DNA of 64,000 bases from assembly GCA_036365515.1 (NCBI GenBank), contig CM070876.1, positions 34,045,195-34,109,194 of the forward strand. Direction: 5' to 3'. Below the pieces are notes generated by a model. The model ran no database searches and was not told the origin of the DNA. It saw nothing but the letters and a program-made list of their open reading frames with translations. Below are positions 12,506 through 22,792 of the stretch, in pieces. Origin of the DNA: Torymus aiolomorphi (Eukaryota; Arthropoda; Insecta; Hymenoptera; Torymidae). A program made the translations under genes and the position numbers. Every line of letters begins with the position of its first letter. Position 1 is the first letter of the stretch.

Positions 12506-15295
12506 CTATTCTAGGTCAGATATGTGCCTCTTTACTGCACGCTTGAACCAACTGAGAGATGGTAGATTACGAATCTCAGTGGGTAGGGAGTTCCATAAAT
12601 GCGCTCCTCGCACCTGGAACGATTTAATTCCGTACGACTTGCGCATCAGAGGGGGCTCAAGTTCTTTTATCGCTCCTCTCACATTACCTCTGGGCACATA
12701 TCTAGTAAAGAGGCCTACTAGACAGTTCGGAACGTTCATTCGCACGATTTTGTACATCAGTACAGCCATAAAATATTGCCTCCTCGAATCAGTGCGTAGC
12801 CAGCCCAATGAGGTTCTGTGAGGAGTGCTGTGATCATCCCTCCTAAATCCCACTACGTACCTCACACCTGAATTCTGCAGGACCTGCAGTCGGATCCTCA
12901 ACTCCTGAGAGGCGTTCAACAATACGACAGAACAATAATCCAGATGAGGGAAAAGCAATGCCTCAACAAGCCGTTTGCGGAGAGTCTCGGTAGTGTACTT
13001 TCTGAAAAATCTTAGATGGTACATGATCCTGTTGCATTTTTTAGTTATTTTATCGACATGACTTTTCCAGGTTAGCCTGGAATCTAGTACTACACCGAGA
13101 CTCTCAACAGAATCTGAAAAGGGAACCTTCGTACCACAGCCCATGTCAATGCAGAGCGAGGAATCGCTTTTAACGCTATTGATGTATCGATTGTTACCGA
13201 AAACAATCGCTTTCGTCTTACCTGCATTGAGTTTGAGTGAGGCACGAGTAGCCCATTCCGATACTGTCCTTGCAGCCCGCTGAATCAGTGCCACCCCCTC
13301 CTCCAGTCCATCGCGTCTAATCTGGCAATAAACTTGCAGGTCATCTACATATAATAAATGTTGAACACCCAACGGACCGAGTTCACCCGCCAGGTCATTG
13401 ATATAGAGGCAAAACAATAAGGGTCCTAGTACTGACCCCTGTGGGACTCCTAAGTTTATGCTAAGCCATGAAGACTCACCGGAAAATTTAGAGGATACGC
13501 GTTGCATCTTGCCTTCAAAGTAGGAGTTGATCCACAAGAGGGCAGCCCTAGAGAACCCCATCAATCTTAACTTCTCGAGAAGTCGGGAAGGTAGGATGGT
13601 ATCGAATGCCTTACTAAAATCAAACAGCAGAAGAATTGTCATCAGTTTTTTGTCCATGCCTGTTCTTATGTCGTCTGTTAGTTTAAGTAAGGCCGTTTGC
13701 GTGGAGTTAAATCGTCGAAAGCCAGTTTGTTTTGGGTCGAGTATTTTAAATGTCTCAAGATGCTCCATCAGTTGTGAATGTGCAATCTTCTCCAGCACCT
13801 TTGAGAGAAAGCACAGCAAGGCGATAGGTCGAAAGTCTGAAGGAGATGAAGGTGCCTTGCTTTTCTTCAGAGAAACAATATTTGCTCTCTTCCACAGGGC
13901 TGGGAAGACGTTAGTGGTCAAAGAGGAGTTGAACAGCTTAACCAAGAAGTTGCCGATGACTGGCAGTGCTTTGACAATGACGCTTTGCGGAATGCCATCC
14001 GCTCCGCGTGCCTGTGATGAGAAGTGAGATATCGCAATGACTACATCGCTAAAAGTTATGGGTTTAAATGAAAAATCCTCTGAATTACCCAATGAGATAA
14101 TTCTGCGACGAATCTCACTGTCATCTCGCGGAGAGACCGACACGCCGGCAAAGTGACTGTTAAGCTCATCTGGTGAAAATCCGTTCAGATCCTCAGTATG
14201 CTTGGGTAAGAGCCCCAGGCCACGCAACTCTTTCCAAACATTACCATCTGATAGGGCATCTAAAAGTCTGGTTTGGAGGTAGGACGTCTTAGCGAGATTA
14301 ATTTGTTCGTCAAGTTGTTTCCGTAGCGTGATGAATTGATCGTATAAAACTTGTTGTCCAGTCCGCTTGTAGCGTTTGTAAAGTGTGTCACGTCTACGGA
14401 GAAGCTGGCCAAGCTCCGCATCAATCCACGGCAGCCTGCCCTTTTTAGGAACAACAGTTTTCTCCGGCGCCAGGGTGTCCATAGCTGCCGTGAGATTGGT
14501 ACAAAGATAGTCCAGAGTTTGCTCGGTATTAACGACGTCACCATCGAAGGGTGTCCAATCACAGCTATACAACTGAGCCGCGAGATCTTCAGGGGCTATA
14601 TTTTTATAGTCTCTGTATGTAAAATTGGACTTTTTTGGCACAACCGACTTAAGTTTGATGGTAACATCTATAAAGTTGTGATAGCTGTGAAAGTTAGCTG
14701 GAATGTTTCGGCCGTCGATAATTATGTCATTGTCGTCGACGAAGATAACGTCAATCCAAGTGCCAGGTTTACTTTTGAAATGCGTGGGGCCGTGCTGGAC
14801 CAGCTGCAACGACAATTCAGACGCAAGGTTGCGAACAAACCTCGCATCATGTCTGCCGCGTTGGAGGTCGGCATTCAGATCACCCATGATTATTTTGTGA
14901 CTAAAGTCACCTGACACGGATCGCAATGTATTGAGCAGATTCGAGTTTTTTAGGAAGGCTATTTTTGGCGGTCTATCAATTACTCCAACAAGAATAGGCG
15001 GGTTTTGACGATCGCTGATGGAGCAAAATACAAATTCCGGCAATTTAGGTTTACCCTTCCGCTCGGTGCCTGATGTTACTAAAATCTCACATCGCAGATG
15101 TTCCCTTACATATAAGGCTACTCCTCCGCCATTTACATTGCGATCCTGCCTGATAATTTTAAAACCTGGGATCCGAATGACGTCGTCTGAAACAGAAGAG
15201 TCCAGCCAGGTCTCAGCAATACCAAGTAGTTCGTAGGAGGGATTATCGCTAAGAAATTGACAGATTTGATCAATGTGAGCACGCAGAGAGCTCAC
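12506..15295 (-). CDS. non-LTR retrotransposon ORF2: AP endonuclease plus reverse transcriptase
   Basis: This 929-codon frame encodes the enzyme that nicks genomic DNA and copies element RNA into the nick (target-primed reverse transcription). An apurinic-type endonuclease occupies about residues 1-215: AETWL near 27-31, GDLNAD at 138-143, GTWID near 178-182. A reverse transcriptase covers about 440-720: FDFSKAFDT near 558-566, GVPQGSVLGP near 616-625, and YVDD at 649-652. There is no RNase H domain. Domain order and the C-terminal tail place it in the CR1/jockey group. The first Met may not be the true start: the frame is open upstream to a TGA at 15362-15364 and reads AGFINVSSLRAHIDQI across that Met, matching the usual start of the endonuclease. 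Two oddities in the endonuclease: the expected SDH triad reads SYH (204-206), and the usual YRPP reads DRPP. The RT looks complete, but the nick activity may be impaired. Confidence 0.9.
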   Translation of the reverse strand: MSSLRAHIDQICQFLSDNPSYELLGIAETWLDSSVSDDVIRIPGFKIIRQDRNVNGGGVALYVREHLRCEILVTSGTERKGKPKLPEFVFCSISDRQNPPILVGVIDRPPKIAFLKNSNLLNTLRSVSGDFSHKIIMGDLNADLQRGRHDARFVRNLASELSLQLVQHGPTHFKSKPGTWIDVIFVDDNDIIIDGRNIPANFHSYHNFIDVTIKLKSVVPKKSNFTYRDYKNIAPEDLAAQLYSCDWTPFDGDVVNTEQTLDYLCTNLTAAMDTLAPEKTVVPKKGRLPWIDAELGQLLRRRDTLYKRYKRTGQQVLYDQFITLRKQLDEQINLAKTSYLQTRLLDALSDGNVWKELRGLGLLPKHTEDLNGFSPDELNSHFAGVSVSPRDDSEIRRRIISLGNSEDFSFKPITFSDVVIAISHFSSQARGADGIPQSVIVKALPVIGNFLVKLFNSSLTTNVFPALWKRANIVSLKKSKAPSSPSDFRPIALLCFLSKVLEKIAHSQLMEHLETFKILDPKQTGFRRFNSTQTALLKLTDDIRTGMDKKLMTILLLFDFSKAFDTILPSRLLEKLRLMGFSRAALLWINSYFEGKMQRVSSKFSGESSWLSINLGVPQGSVLGPLLFCLYINDLAGELGPLGVQHLLYVDDLQVYCQIRRDGLEEGVALIQRAARTVSEWATRASLKLNAGKTKAIVFGNNRYINSVKSDSSLCIDMGCGTKVPFSDSVESLGVVLDSRLTWKSHVDKITKKCNRIMYHLRFFRKYTTETLRKRLVEALLFPHLDYCSVVLLNASQELRIRLQVLQNSGVRYVVGFRRDDHSTPHRTSLGWLRTDSRRQYFMAVLMYKIVRMNVPNCLVGLFTRYVPRGNVRGAIKELEPPLMRKSYGIKSFQVRGAHLWNSLPTEIRNLPSLSWFKRAVKRHISDLE

Positions 15296-15361
15296 ATTGA
15301 TAAAGCCCGCTTGTAGCCCACTCTTTCTCCCTACGTGCTTTCCGGTCGGTACCCCGTCTAG

Positions 15362-17441
15362 TCACTTAGCATCTTTGTCTTTTGACCCCTTTTTACTCAC
15401 TTTAGATTTAGGTTTTTTTACAGTTTTATTTTTAGCGGTATCGGTTGTTTCACCATTACTGGAGTTTATCACAATATCGTTAATCTGTGTTGGAGGTATT
15501 TGATTATTAGTCACCTCGGGATTCGCATTCTTATAAGACACCGCAATAGCTTGTAGATCAGTAGGTGTACGGAAGACAAATACTCGCGCGCCATCTCGCA
15601 TTTTGGTTAGAAACTGCCCTTGTCTATGCCATATTTATTTAAAGCCCAATTTTTTGGCTAAAGATTTTAAATTTTGGAACTCTTTATAAATTTTACTTGG
15701 TAAATACTCGTTAATAAAAATAGAGGCCACAGGTAAAGCAATGTTCCCACCAAAATGCAAGGGATCTAGGTTTTTTGTATTTAATCCAGTAATTTTGTGC
15801 TTATTTTTCATTATTTGACTGACGAGGTCACGACTTGAAAGCCTAACTAGCAGGGCAGAGGCACCACCTGAACCGCCTCGGACTTCCTTAGACTCAGTTT
15901 CGTGCGCGTTGCCGACATTCTTATTGAGCTGTTGAATATCTGTAATCTCCGTTTTTTTTAATAGATGACTGCACACTGCACAGCACAGCGTGCACGAAAT
16001 CAATGCGCTCAATATTGGCTATCACACAATCTAGAGTGCATGATATTACAAGCTCATCGTGCTGCTCTGCGTACGAGCCTTCTTTACAACTTGATTCACA
16101 AGGAATGTTTTTGATCTTTCCATGTTTGATAGTGTTTGTGCTCGAAGATTGTGCGGTATGTTCAGAGGTTCGTGCAGATACACCTTGATAAGGAGAGACA
16201 GAGTCAGAGACGGTTTCCACCACGGTCGCCATGCCAGAAGTTGAATTACCAAAATTTTGATCGATGGAATGGAATTCTTCTAGAAGATTTCCTTCAAATC
16301 TTTTAAGTTTGGATATTATCTTTTTAGTCATTTTATTCTCTAGTTTTGTGAAATTGTCATTAATTATTGTGTTGATGTTGTTTTCAAAATTATTTAATTT
16401 ATTTTTCAATATGCTATTTTCTTCCATCAAATCACACTGTTTAGTCTGCAACTCTACCAGCTGGGAGTTTTGACTGCGAACTAAAGGGTCGAGTTCGAGC
16501 AAACTATCAAATACCTTCTTTGTTTGTGTCTGTAATGCTGGTAGAAACTTTACAGAGTCATCCAGGTCGTCAAGTTTGCGCGAAAGCGGCTCCATAGTAG
16601 TAGTGAGAGTTGAGGAAAGAAAAGAGATGGAAGTATTAGACGGCTGGACTGCGACCGTGCTGGCACCTAACTTTTGTGAGTTGTAAATATTATTCGAATT
16701 GACTAGTAACTCGTGACTAGATAGTAATTTCTCTATCCGCTCTTTGAGGAACTTATTTTCATCGAGGACTTTACGCTGATCAATTTGAAACATGTTAAAT
16801 TTAACTGATTGCTCTTCAATCTTCTTCTCTAATCGGGTGATTTGGCTAATTAATGAACCTACAGCATCTTCGGTAGCTATTTTAATTGGTGTGCTGAGAG
16901 AAAAACTTCCAGTATTTACTGCGTCCAGCTTCTTCATAGTTTGGTGTTGAAAGTCGTCAATAATTCTTGTGAGCAGTTCGAACTCTCTGCTAAATAAATC
17001 AAGCATTGAGGCTGGTAACGAGCAGTGGTGCACAGGACTTAATGGAATCGCCAGTGTGCTCTTGCTATCGGTAATAGTAGGAGTAGATGCCGTTATCACG
17101 TTTTGCTCGTTCATGGAAGTAGTAGAAGCGTTTAATAGCCGTTTGTTAGGAGACGTTTTGCGTATTAAATTGTTTTTTCCTTTATTTCCTGTGTCCGATT
17201 TTCCATTTATCTTAGCCGAGATACTGGTATTGTTTAATGATTCTGTGCTGTAGTTTTTGGTGGTGTTATGAGTAATCTTGATGCATTTTTCACAGGCAAA
17301 TGTCGATTTTCCTATTACTGTCATTGCGTTACAGACGTCATGGTAAGCTTTTAAGCAGATTTTGCACCTGCGTAAAATTGCGTCTTTACGATCTCTTTTT
17401 TTGCACGTTAAGCATGAGACTGTAGCTACTGTTGGTGCCAT
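15362..17441 (-). pseudogene. non-LTR retrotransposon ORF1, broken by a frameshift and a nonsense codon
   Basis: ORF1 proteins of this group bind the element RNA. The frame starts at 17441 (MAPTVATVSCLTC) with a PHD-like zinc finger: CLTCKKRD, CKIC, H-x2-C and CEKC within about 56 residues. A Ser/Thr-rich stretch and long coiled-coil segments (for example RLEKKIEEQ) follow. Near 15952-15959 an eight-T run coincides with the switch to the next frame, which continues as TEITDIQQLNKN and on to LPVASIFINEYLPSKIYKEF, similar to the FP-like/RRM-like C-terminal domain of other ORF1 proteins. A TAA follows KLGFK at about 15635, but the same frame continues past it to 15362 (IWHRQGQFL, then RDGARVFVF). 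The homopolymer shift might be a sequencing error; the TAA is less easily explained so. ORF1 and ORF2 share one frame, separated by a single TGA. Confidence 0.75.
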
Positions 17442-18089
17442 AGCGTGTTTCAGTGTAGGACGATATTTAGTATAAGTCTACTAATATTAATACTTTCGTC
17501 ACAGGAAACAGTCAAAATTTAAAGGTCAAGATCTTTGAAAGTATCCCCAAGTCATTATTTTATTATTTACAAAATTTAAATTGAGCGCGCTAGAATTATG
17601 CAAATAAACAATTTATGCAGCACCTTTATTTAAAAATAATTTTTATCTATGCGCATCAATATTTCGGGTGGCCTATACGAGCTTTGTCGACACTATAAAG
17701 TTTGGCCGTGTACACCTACTTGCAAGTTGAGAAACTCCCTCTGTCGGCCACCTCGAAAAGCTTCTCCCCTCTCTTCTCAACGAACGGTCACTTCGGGTCC
17801 AATTTCTATCGCAGCGACTGGAAAGGCGATGACTGCGCGTGCGCTGTAGTTGGAATGACGTGCGAATCGGCCTTTATATACTTCGGAGCTTCCGGAAAAA
17901 CTTAACCTCTCACTGCATTGAACGACTTTTTATAGGACTCCTACGCTTTGAATATCAAAGGTATGCAGTTATCACTCCGGGTGCATGGAGTCTGCAGGAG
18001 TCCGCAGTATTCTATAACAATTTGAGCTCCCACGAGTCGGTTAATAGTTGTAAAAAGGCGACTTACTTGGGAGCGAGCGAAAAGTGCGT
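17442..18089. other. retrotransposon 5' flank and unclassified DNA
   Basis: 17442-17640 is AT-rich and probably holds the retrotransposon 5' UTR. 17640-18089 is GC-richer, lacks any counterpart beside copy A, and contains short open frames without recognisable domains. Confidence 0.35.
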
Positions 18090-18732
18090 CAGTCCTTACC
18101 GAAAAAGAGTGAGAGAAGGGAGGAAGAGAGAGAGAGAGGGCGAGAGAGACAGGTGGAGAAAGAGAGGGAGGGAGAGAGAGGAAGGATGAGCGAGAGACTA
18201 ATACTTGCCTTAGTTTAAACTTTTGTAAAATCTTTTTTGAGATAGATTTCACAACTTTTTAAGAGAAAATAATAATTAGATTGTGTGATAACGTTATGAG
18301 AGTTCATTAAGGTATATTTTTAATATCATTATTAAATTGCAGTATTGTCATTCACAAAAGTTTTAAATTAGTTTTTACTTTTATAAAAAAATTGTTTAGA
18401 GATCGAGATTTCACAACTTTTTAATTAAGAGTAAAAGTACATTATAAATAATGTTTGTTAAGTATAAAACTACACTTTAATTGATTCACAACTTTTTTGG
18501 GTTTGACTTTCAGTATCCGCGTGAAAGAAATCTAGTTCGACTTTAGAACGCAAAAATTTATTATTGATTTGTAGAATTCCTTTTCATAAAATAAAACGTA
18601 AATAATTTTTTAGGATATTGTATAGGTTTTGGAAAATAATTCCTATGGTTTCCAAAAAAATTCTTATCGTTTGTAAAAGTTTTTGTAAAGTGATTGTAAA
18701 GGTTTTGGAAAAGAATTTCTCGTTGCTTGCAA

Positions 18733-19245
18733 TAGTATATTACGCACCAAGGGAAAAAAAAAACTTGGACAGTTCGTGTAAACTGCCACCCGAGCCGAAG
18801 GCAAAAAAAGTTTTTTTTGCCTAGCGGGCCGAAAGTACCACTTTCGCTCCCGGCGCCCGATCGCGAAGATTGTATTTTCGACCTCGCTAGGCAAAAGAAT
18901 TGTTTTTTGCCTGGCGGGCCAAAAGTACCACTTTTGCTCCCGGCACCCGATCGTTAAGGTTGTATTTTCGGCCTTGCCAGGCAAAAAAATCGTATATGCA
19001 CCTCGGGAGCAAATAAAGAATGCCTCAGATCGCATGTTTGTCACCCTCGCCTTCGGCTCGGGTGACAATTTCCATGCGATCTGGGACATTCTTTACTTTT
19101 ACTCCCTAGGTGCATAATATACTAATACGCTCCACGGGAGTAAAATTGGCCAGCCCACAGCTCGTGTTTACCTTCGGCTCGGATGGCAATTTACACGAGC
19201 TGTGGACTGTCCAATTTTTTTCCTCCCTTGGTGCGTAATATACTA
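18733..19245. mobile_element. 513 bp foldback element built of nested palindromes
   Basis: The ends match as an inverted repeat (TAGTATATTACGCACCAAGG at 18733 and its complement ending at 19245). Inside are two ~100 bp tandem units (from about 18818 and 18908), each itself a hairpin bounded by GCCTAGCGGGCCGAAA-like arms. Next comes a third hairpin (about 18998-19116, GCACCTCGGGAGC to its complement), then the closing arm. A truncated terminal sequence (GGTGCATAATATACTA) near 19110 suggests two elements inserted one in the other. The 141-codon minus-strand frame here comes from the repeats. Copy A lacks this insert at the matching site. Confidence 0.8.
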
Positions 19246-20577
19246 CTAAAGGATTGTAGAAGTTTTGTAAAATAATTTATTAAAAGATTTTTTAAAAGAT
19301 GTAGTGATGAACCATTTTTGGAGATATTTTGTAGTGAAAATATAATAATGAATAATTTACAGAAATGATTCTGTTATTGAAAGTACGACTTTAATGAGTA
19401 GCACTACAGATAAAAAAAAATGATTTTTGTAAGAAAAAGAAAACATTTTCATAGCAAATACATACAAACAAATATTGTAAAGAGATAAAGAGATAATTTA
19501 AATAGCAAAAATCAGTTTTGTGAGAAATAGAAAATGTTTTTATAGGAATTATAGAAAATAGTTTAAAGAATATTTTTTAAAAGTGTTTATTATATAATTG
19601 TTTCAAAAAAACATTTAAGCTTCCGTCAAGTTCTTTGTAGAGAGTTGGACAGTTGTTGAGAGCAAGATTGTTTGGATAAAAACATTAAATTAGTATTTCA
19701 ACAGAGAATTTAAAGTTGTTCAAAAAGATAACAATAATATATTTTTTCTTTGTAGCTATTGCAAGGAATAAAAGACAAAAGTACAAGTTATCAGAATTAC
19801 AATTCAAATCTCTGTATCACCAGCTGATTCTCTTGCTTTTATAAAACTCGAAGCTCAAAGTTGGCTGAAAAGTTGAGTTCGCATGTCAACTGCCATTTCC
19901 ATAGCAGCAGGCGGTACAAAGTTTTTTAAAAACTACTCTTTCGCATCTATTTCTCTGAAATCACCTAATCCTCTAGCCTAAAAATGCGAAGCTCAAAGTT
20001 TGCCAAGTTAACTACCATTATGTAACAGCACCTGATACTATGTTTTTTCACAAAACACTCTTATGCATCCATTTGCTCTTGTTTTTTTGACAAATTATTA
20101 TTACATTATTAAATTTGTGCTAAAATTTACCTCTAGCCTTCTATTGCACACTCTAAAGCTGGAATTCGTTTCATTATTTTGGTAACCACATATTTCTTTT
20201 TCATAATATTTTTTTTTCATCATACACATAATCTTGTAAAATTAAAAACACAACCAGTTAATGAATTAAACATTATTATTATCTAAATCTTGTATAGAAA
20301 AATATGTACTAAAAACTTCTCTGAAACATTTTGACATCTCCTACCATGAGAAGATCATAAATTAGATTACTGAGCACTTTCATTCCTTGAAATTTTCGCA
20401 ATAACACATCATTTTTGCTTTTTTCAGTACTTCCATGTTCATTATAGACATAATCTTTTCATTGGCACTTGAATAAATATATACAACAGCACAGCACTGA
20501 TATCGACTAAGTTTTTTAAAGATGACAGATGCTTTTTAAATCAAGGCTCAGACCAATATTTCAAATAGGCATCATAA

Positions 20578-21060
20578 ATTATATTGTATATTTATATCCT
20601 CACGTGTCACTCAGTAATATTTTCTTCTATGCCAAAGCTTATTATGAAGTGTATGAACCTCATAACGCGTAATTATTTATTAATACACACTTGAGCTATT
20701 TTCAAAACATTTGAAACTGATTTTTAATAGAAGTTTTAAAATTTGATTATAAACACTTCACGTAACACGTCATACCAGTACTATATTTTATTTATTATTA
20801 GACAAAACACTGAAAATTATATTGTATATTTATAACCTCGCATGTCACTCAGCAATATTTTCTTCTATGCAAAAGCTTATTATGAAGTTTATGAACCTCA
20901 TAACATATAATTATTTATTAATACACACATGTTCTACTCTCAAAACATTTCAAACTGGTTTTAAGTACAAGTTTTAAAATTTGATATAACACTTCGTGCA
21001 ACACATTTTACCAGTATTTTATTTTTTTTATATTACACAAAACACTGATTTATTTTTTAA
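20578..21060. repeat. two tandem ~239 bp units in copy B
   Basis: ATTATATTGTATATTTATA followed by CACTCAG-AATATTTTCTTC and AACCTCATAA-blocks starts at 20578 and again at 20817. Copy A has one comparable unit near 10565-10770. AT-rich and non-coding. Confidence 0.6.
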
Positions 21061-22484
21061 TCACTATGTTATTTGTTATCATGTCATTTGATTATATATG
21101 CACTTCATGCAACACATCATACTGATATTTTATTTTATTTATTACGCAAAACACTGATTAGATATTATTTTTTAATAATTGCAACAATTTTATTATGAAT
21201 ATAATTTTCAACTAGATAGACGAACTATGAAAATCACAATTTTTTTTCCTATTTTTTAAAACTTACTTCAAAACATAATACTTTTTTCGTACTTTGAATC
21301 CAATACTGTCTGAATAAACATCTTAGTTGTTGTTTGTTTTATGTGTTATTCATTGAAAGCAATGAAACTGTCATTTTCTTCATGGACATCCAAGTCCTCT
21401 ATTCGTCCTGTCAAATACGAAGACAAATTTTTAATATTCTTCTAAAATTATATCTCATGAAAAATTTTCATGTTGAAAATATATAGATACACCTTGAAAT
21501 ATATTGTATTGTAAATAGTATTTGCCTGCTCTTCCATAGGCTAATATTGATTTTGTTTTTCTTTCTTGAGTAGTACTATATTCTTACTATCTTCTTTAAT
21601 ATAATTCTATTCCTAGGTGCCTGTTCTTGTATTAAAATAACTTTTTCTTGTCCATTAATAATAAAATAACCGGCAGGGTCATGAGGGCACTCGTTCATTT
21701 TTGCTAATTCAAAATTAGATTTTTCAGACAGTACACAATTAGAACTCCTCAACATTATTGGCTATATTACATATTCAAAATAGAATGAATAAGGCTTTCA
21801 GCATTTGTCTGCGTTGTAAAACCATCCAAGTTAATTCAAAATCGAATTTCAATGACTGTAAACAAATCTTGTATAATTTGTAAATATAAAAAAAATTCAC
21901 ACAAAGTATCAATTTTTTTAAAATGATTGTAGCCATTTAAAATTTTGCTGTTCATTACTTATCTAATAAAACCCCCGTTGATTGATATATGAATAGATGA
22001 ATTCTTCGATCAGCAGTTGACTACTTGAGATCTTTGAATATATATTAATTAACTAATTTTAATTTTAAACTAACTCACGACGATATGATAACATTTGTAA
22101 TATCTATGTGTGTAAAGATGTGTAAGGTTAGGTTGTCATCGCCCAGACACGGGAATATATATATAAACACCGGAAGCCGGAAGTCGGAAGAATTTGTGTA
22201 GACTGAAGAAATGAGAAAAAAGGAAATCGCACATATAAATTTTCACTGTTTAATATCTTTCATATTAGACCATATTTTTATACAAAACTTTTTGTACATA
22301 TGTAGTAGAACAGGGACTTCGTGTTTATTTATTTTGGATTAGTATAAATGCGATTTAGAAACGCGGTGAATATTTCAAAATCTTGGGCACCCATTTCAAT
22401 GTATATATAGCGCGGGTCGCTCCTTCAGGCTTCTTCTATATTTGCTTTCGGAGCGCTCCCGCGCTCCTTGATTAAGAACGTTTC

Positions 22485-22785
22485 TATAACATCTGTTGAG
22501 ACGTGTATCTATTTATAAAATTTTGTTTTAAATTCAAGTTTGTAGTTACATTCAAAATACTTTAACAACATTTTATACCATTACCATTCTAACCTAAACT
22601 AGTAAATCTATAGCGATTGGCTTTGTCGAATCCTAGAAACCAATATTTACATTGTTAACTTATGCTAGTATCTTACAACCTAAGATTTGTTTTTTTTGGC
22701 CGAAAATGTCAGATTTGTAAGATGATTGGTGGAGTTAAACATTTTGGTACTGCTAATGCATGTTTTTCTTAATTTTAAATTTCAA
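22485..22785. repeat. partial F-box-repeat copy left of the mariner
   Basis: About 22550-22770 is a diverged direct repeat of about 24105-24330: ACATTTTATACC, GATTGGCTTTGTCGAAT, AATATTTACATTGTTAAC, and a block corresponding to the last ~20 codons of the F-box frame at 24218. The copy breaks off before the F-box itself. Confidence 0.6.
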
Positions 22786-22792
22786 TGTTATA

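Larger units (their letters stand above)
12506..17441 (-). mobile_element. CR1/jockey-group non-LTR retrotransposon, nearly full length
   Basis: Two ORFs in the order ORF1 (zinc finger, coiled coil, FP-like) and ORF2 (endonuclease, RT) read on the minus strand. Both termini are approximate: coding limits are given, and the 5' UTR and 3' UTR probably extend toward 17600 and 12031. No target-site duplication was found by eye. An open ORF2 but damaged ORF1 suggests a fairly recent insertion that cannot move by itself. Confidence 0.8.
18090..22474. repeat. large non-coding repeat, copy B (~4.4 kb)
   Basis: Counterpart of 7490-12030 in the same orientation, beginning at a GA-rich tract (18110-18185) and ending with the same GAGCGCTCCCGCGCTCC block. 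Differences from copy A include the foldback insert at 18733-19245 and an expanded ~239 bp tandem unit at 20578-21060. Polyadenylation-like and splice-like strings are abundant but expected in such AT-rich DNA. No open frame longer than background was found outside the foldback insert. Confidence 0.65.

Noticed and set aside
13527..14914. Plus-strand frames of 100-187 codons
   Set aside because: Antisense shadows of the retrotransposon ORF2.
18664..19089. 141-codon minus-strand frame
   Set aside because: Generated by the tandem hairpin units of the foldback element; repeats itself with the unit period.
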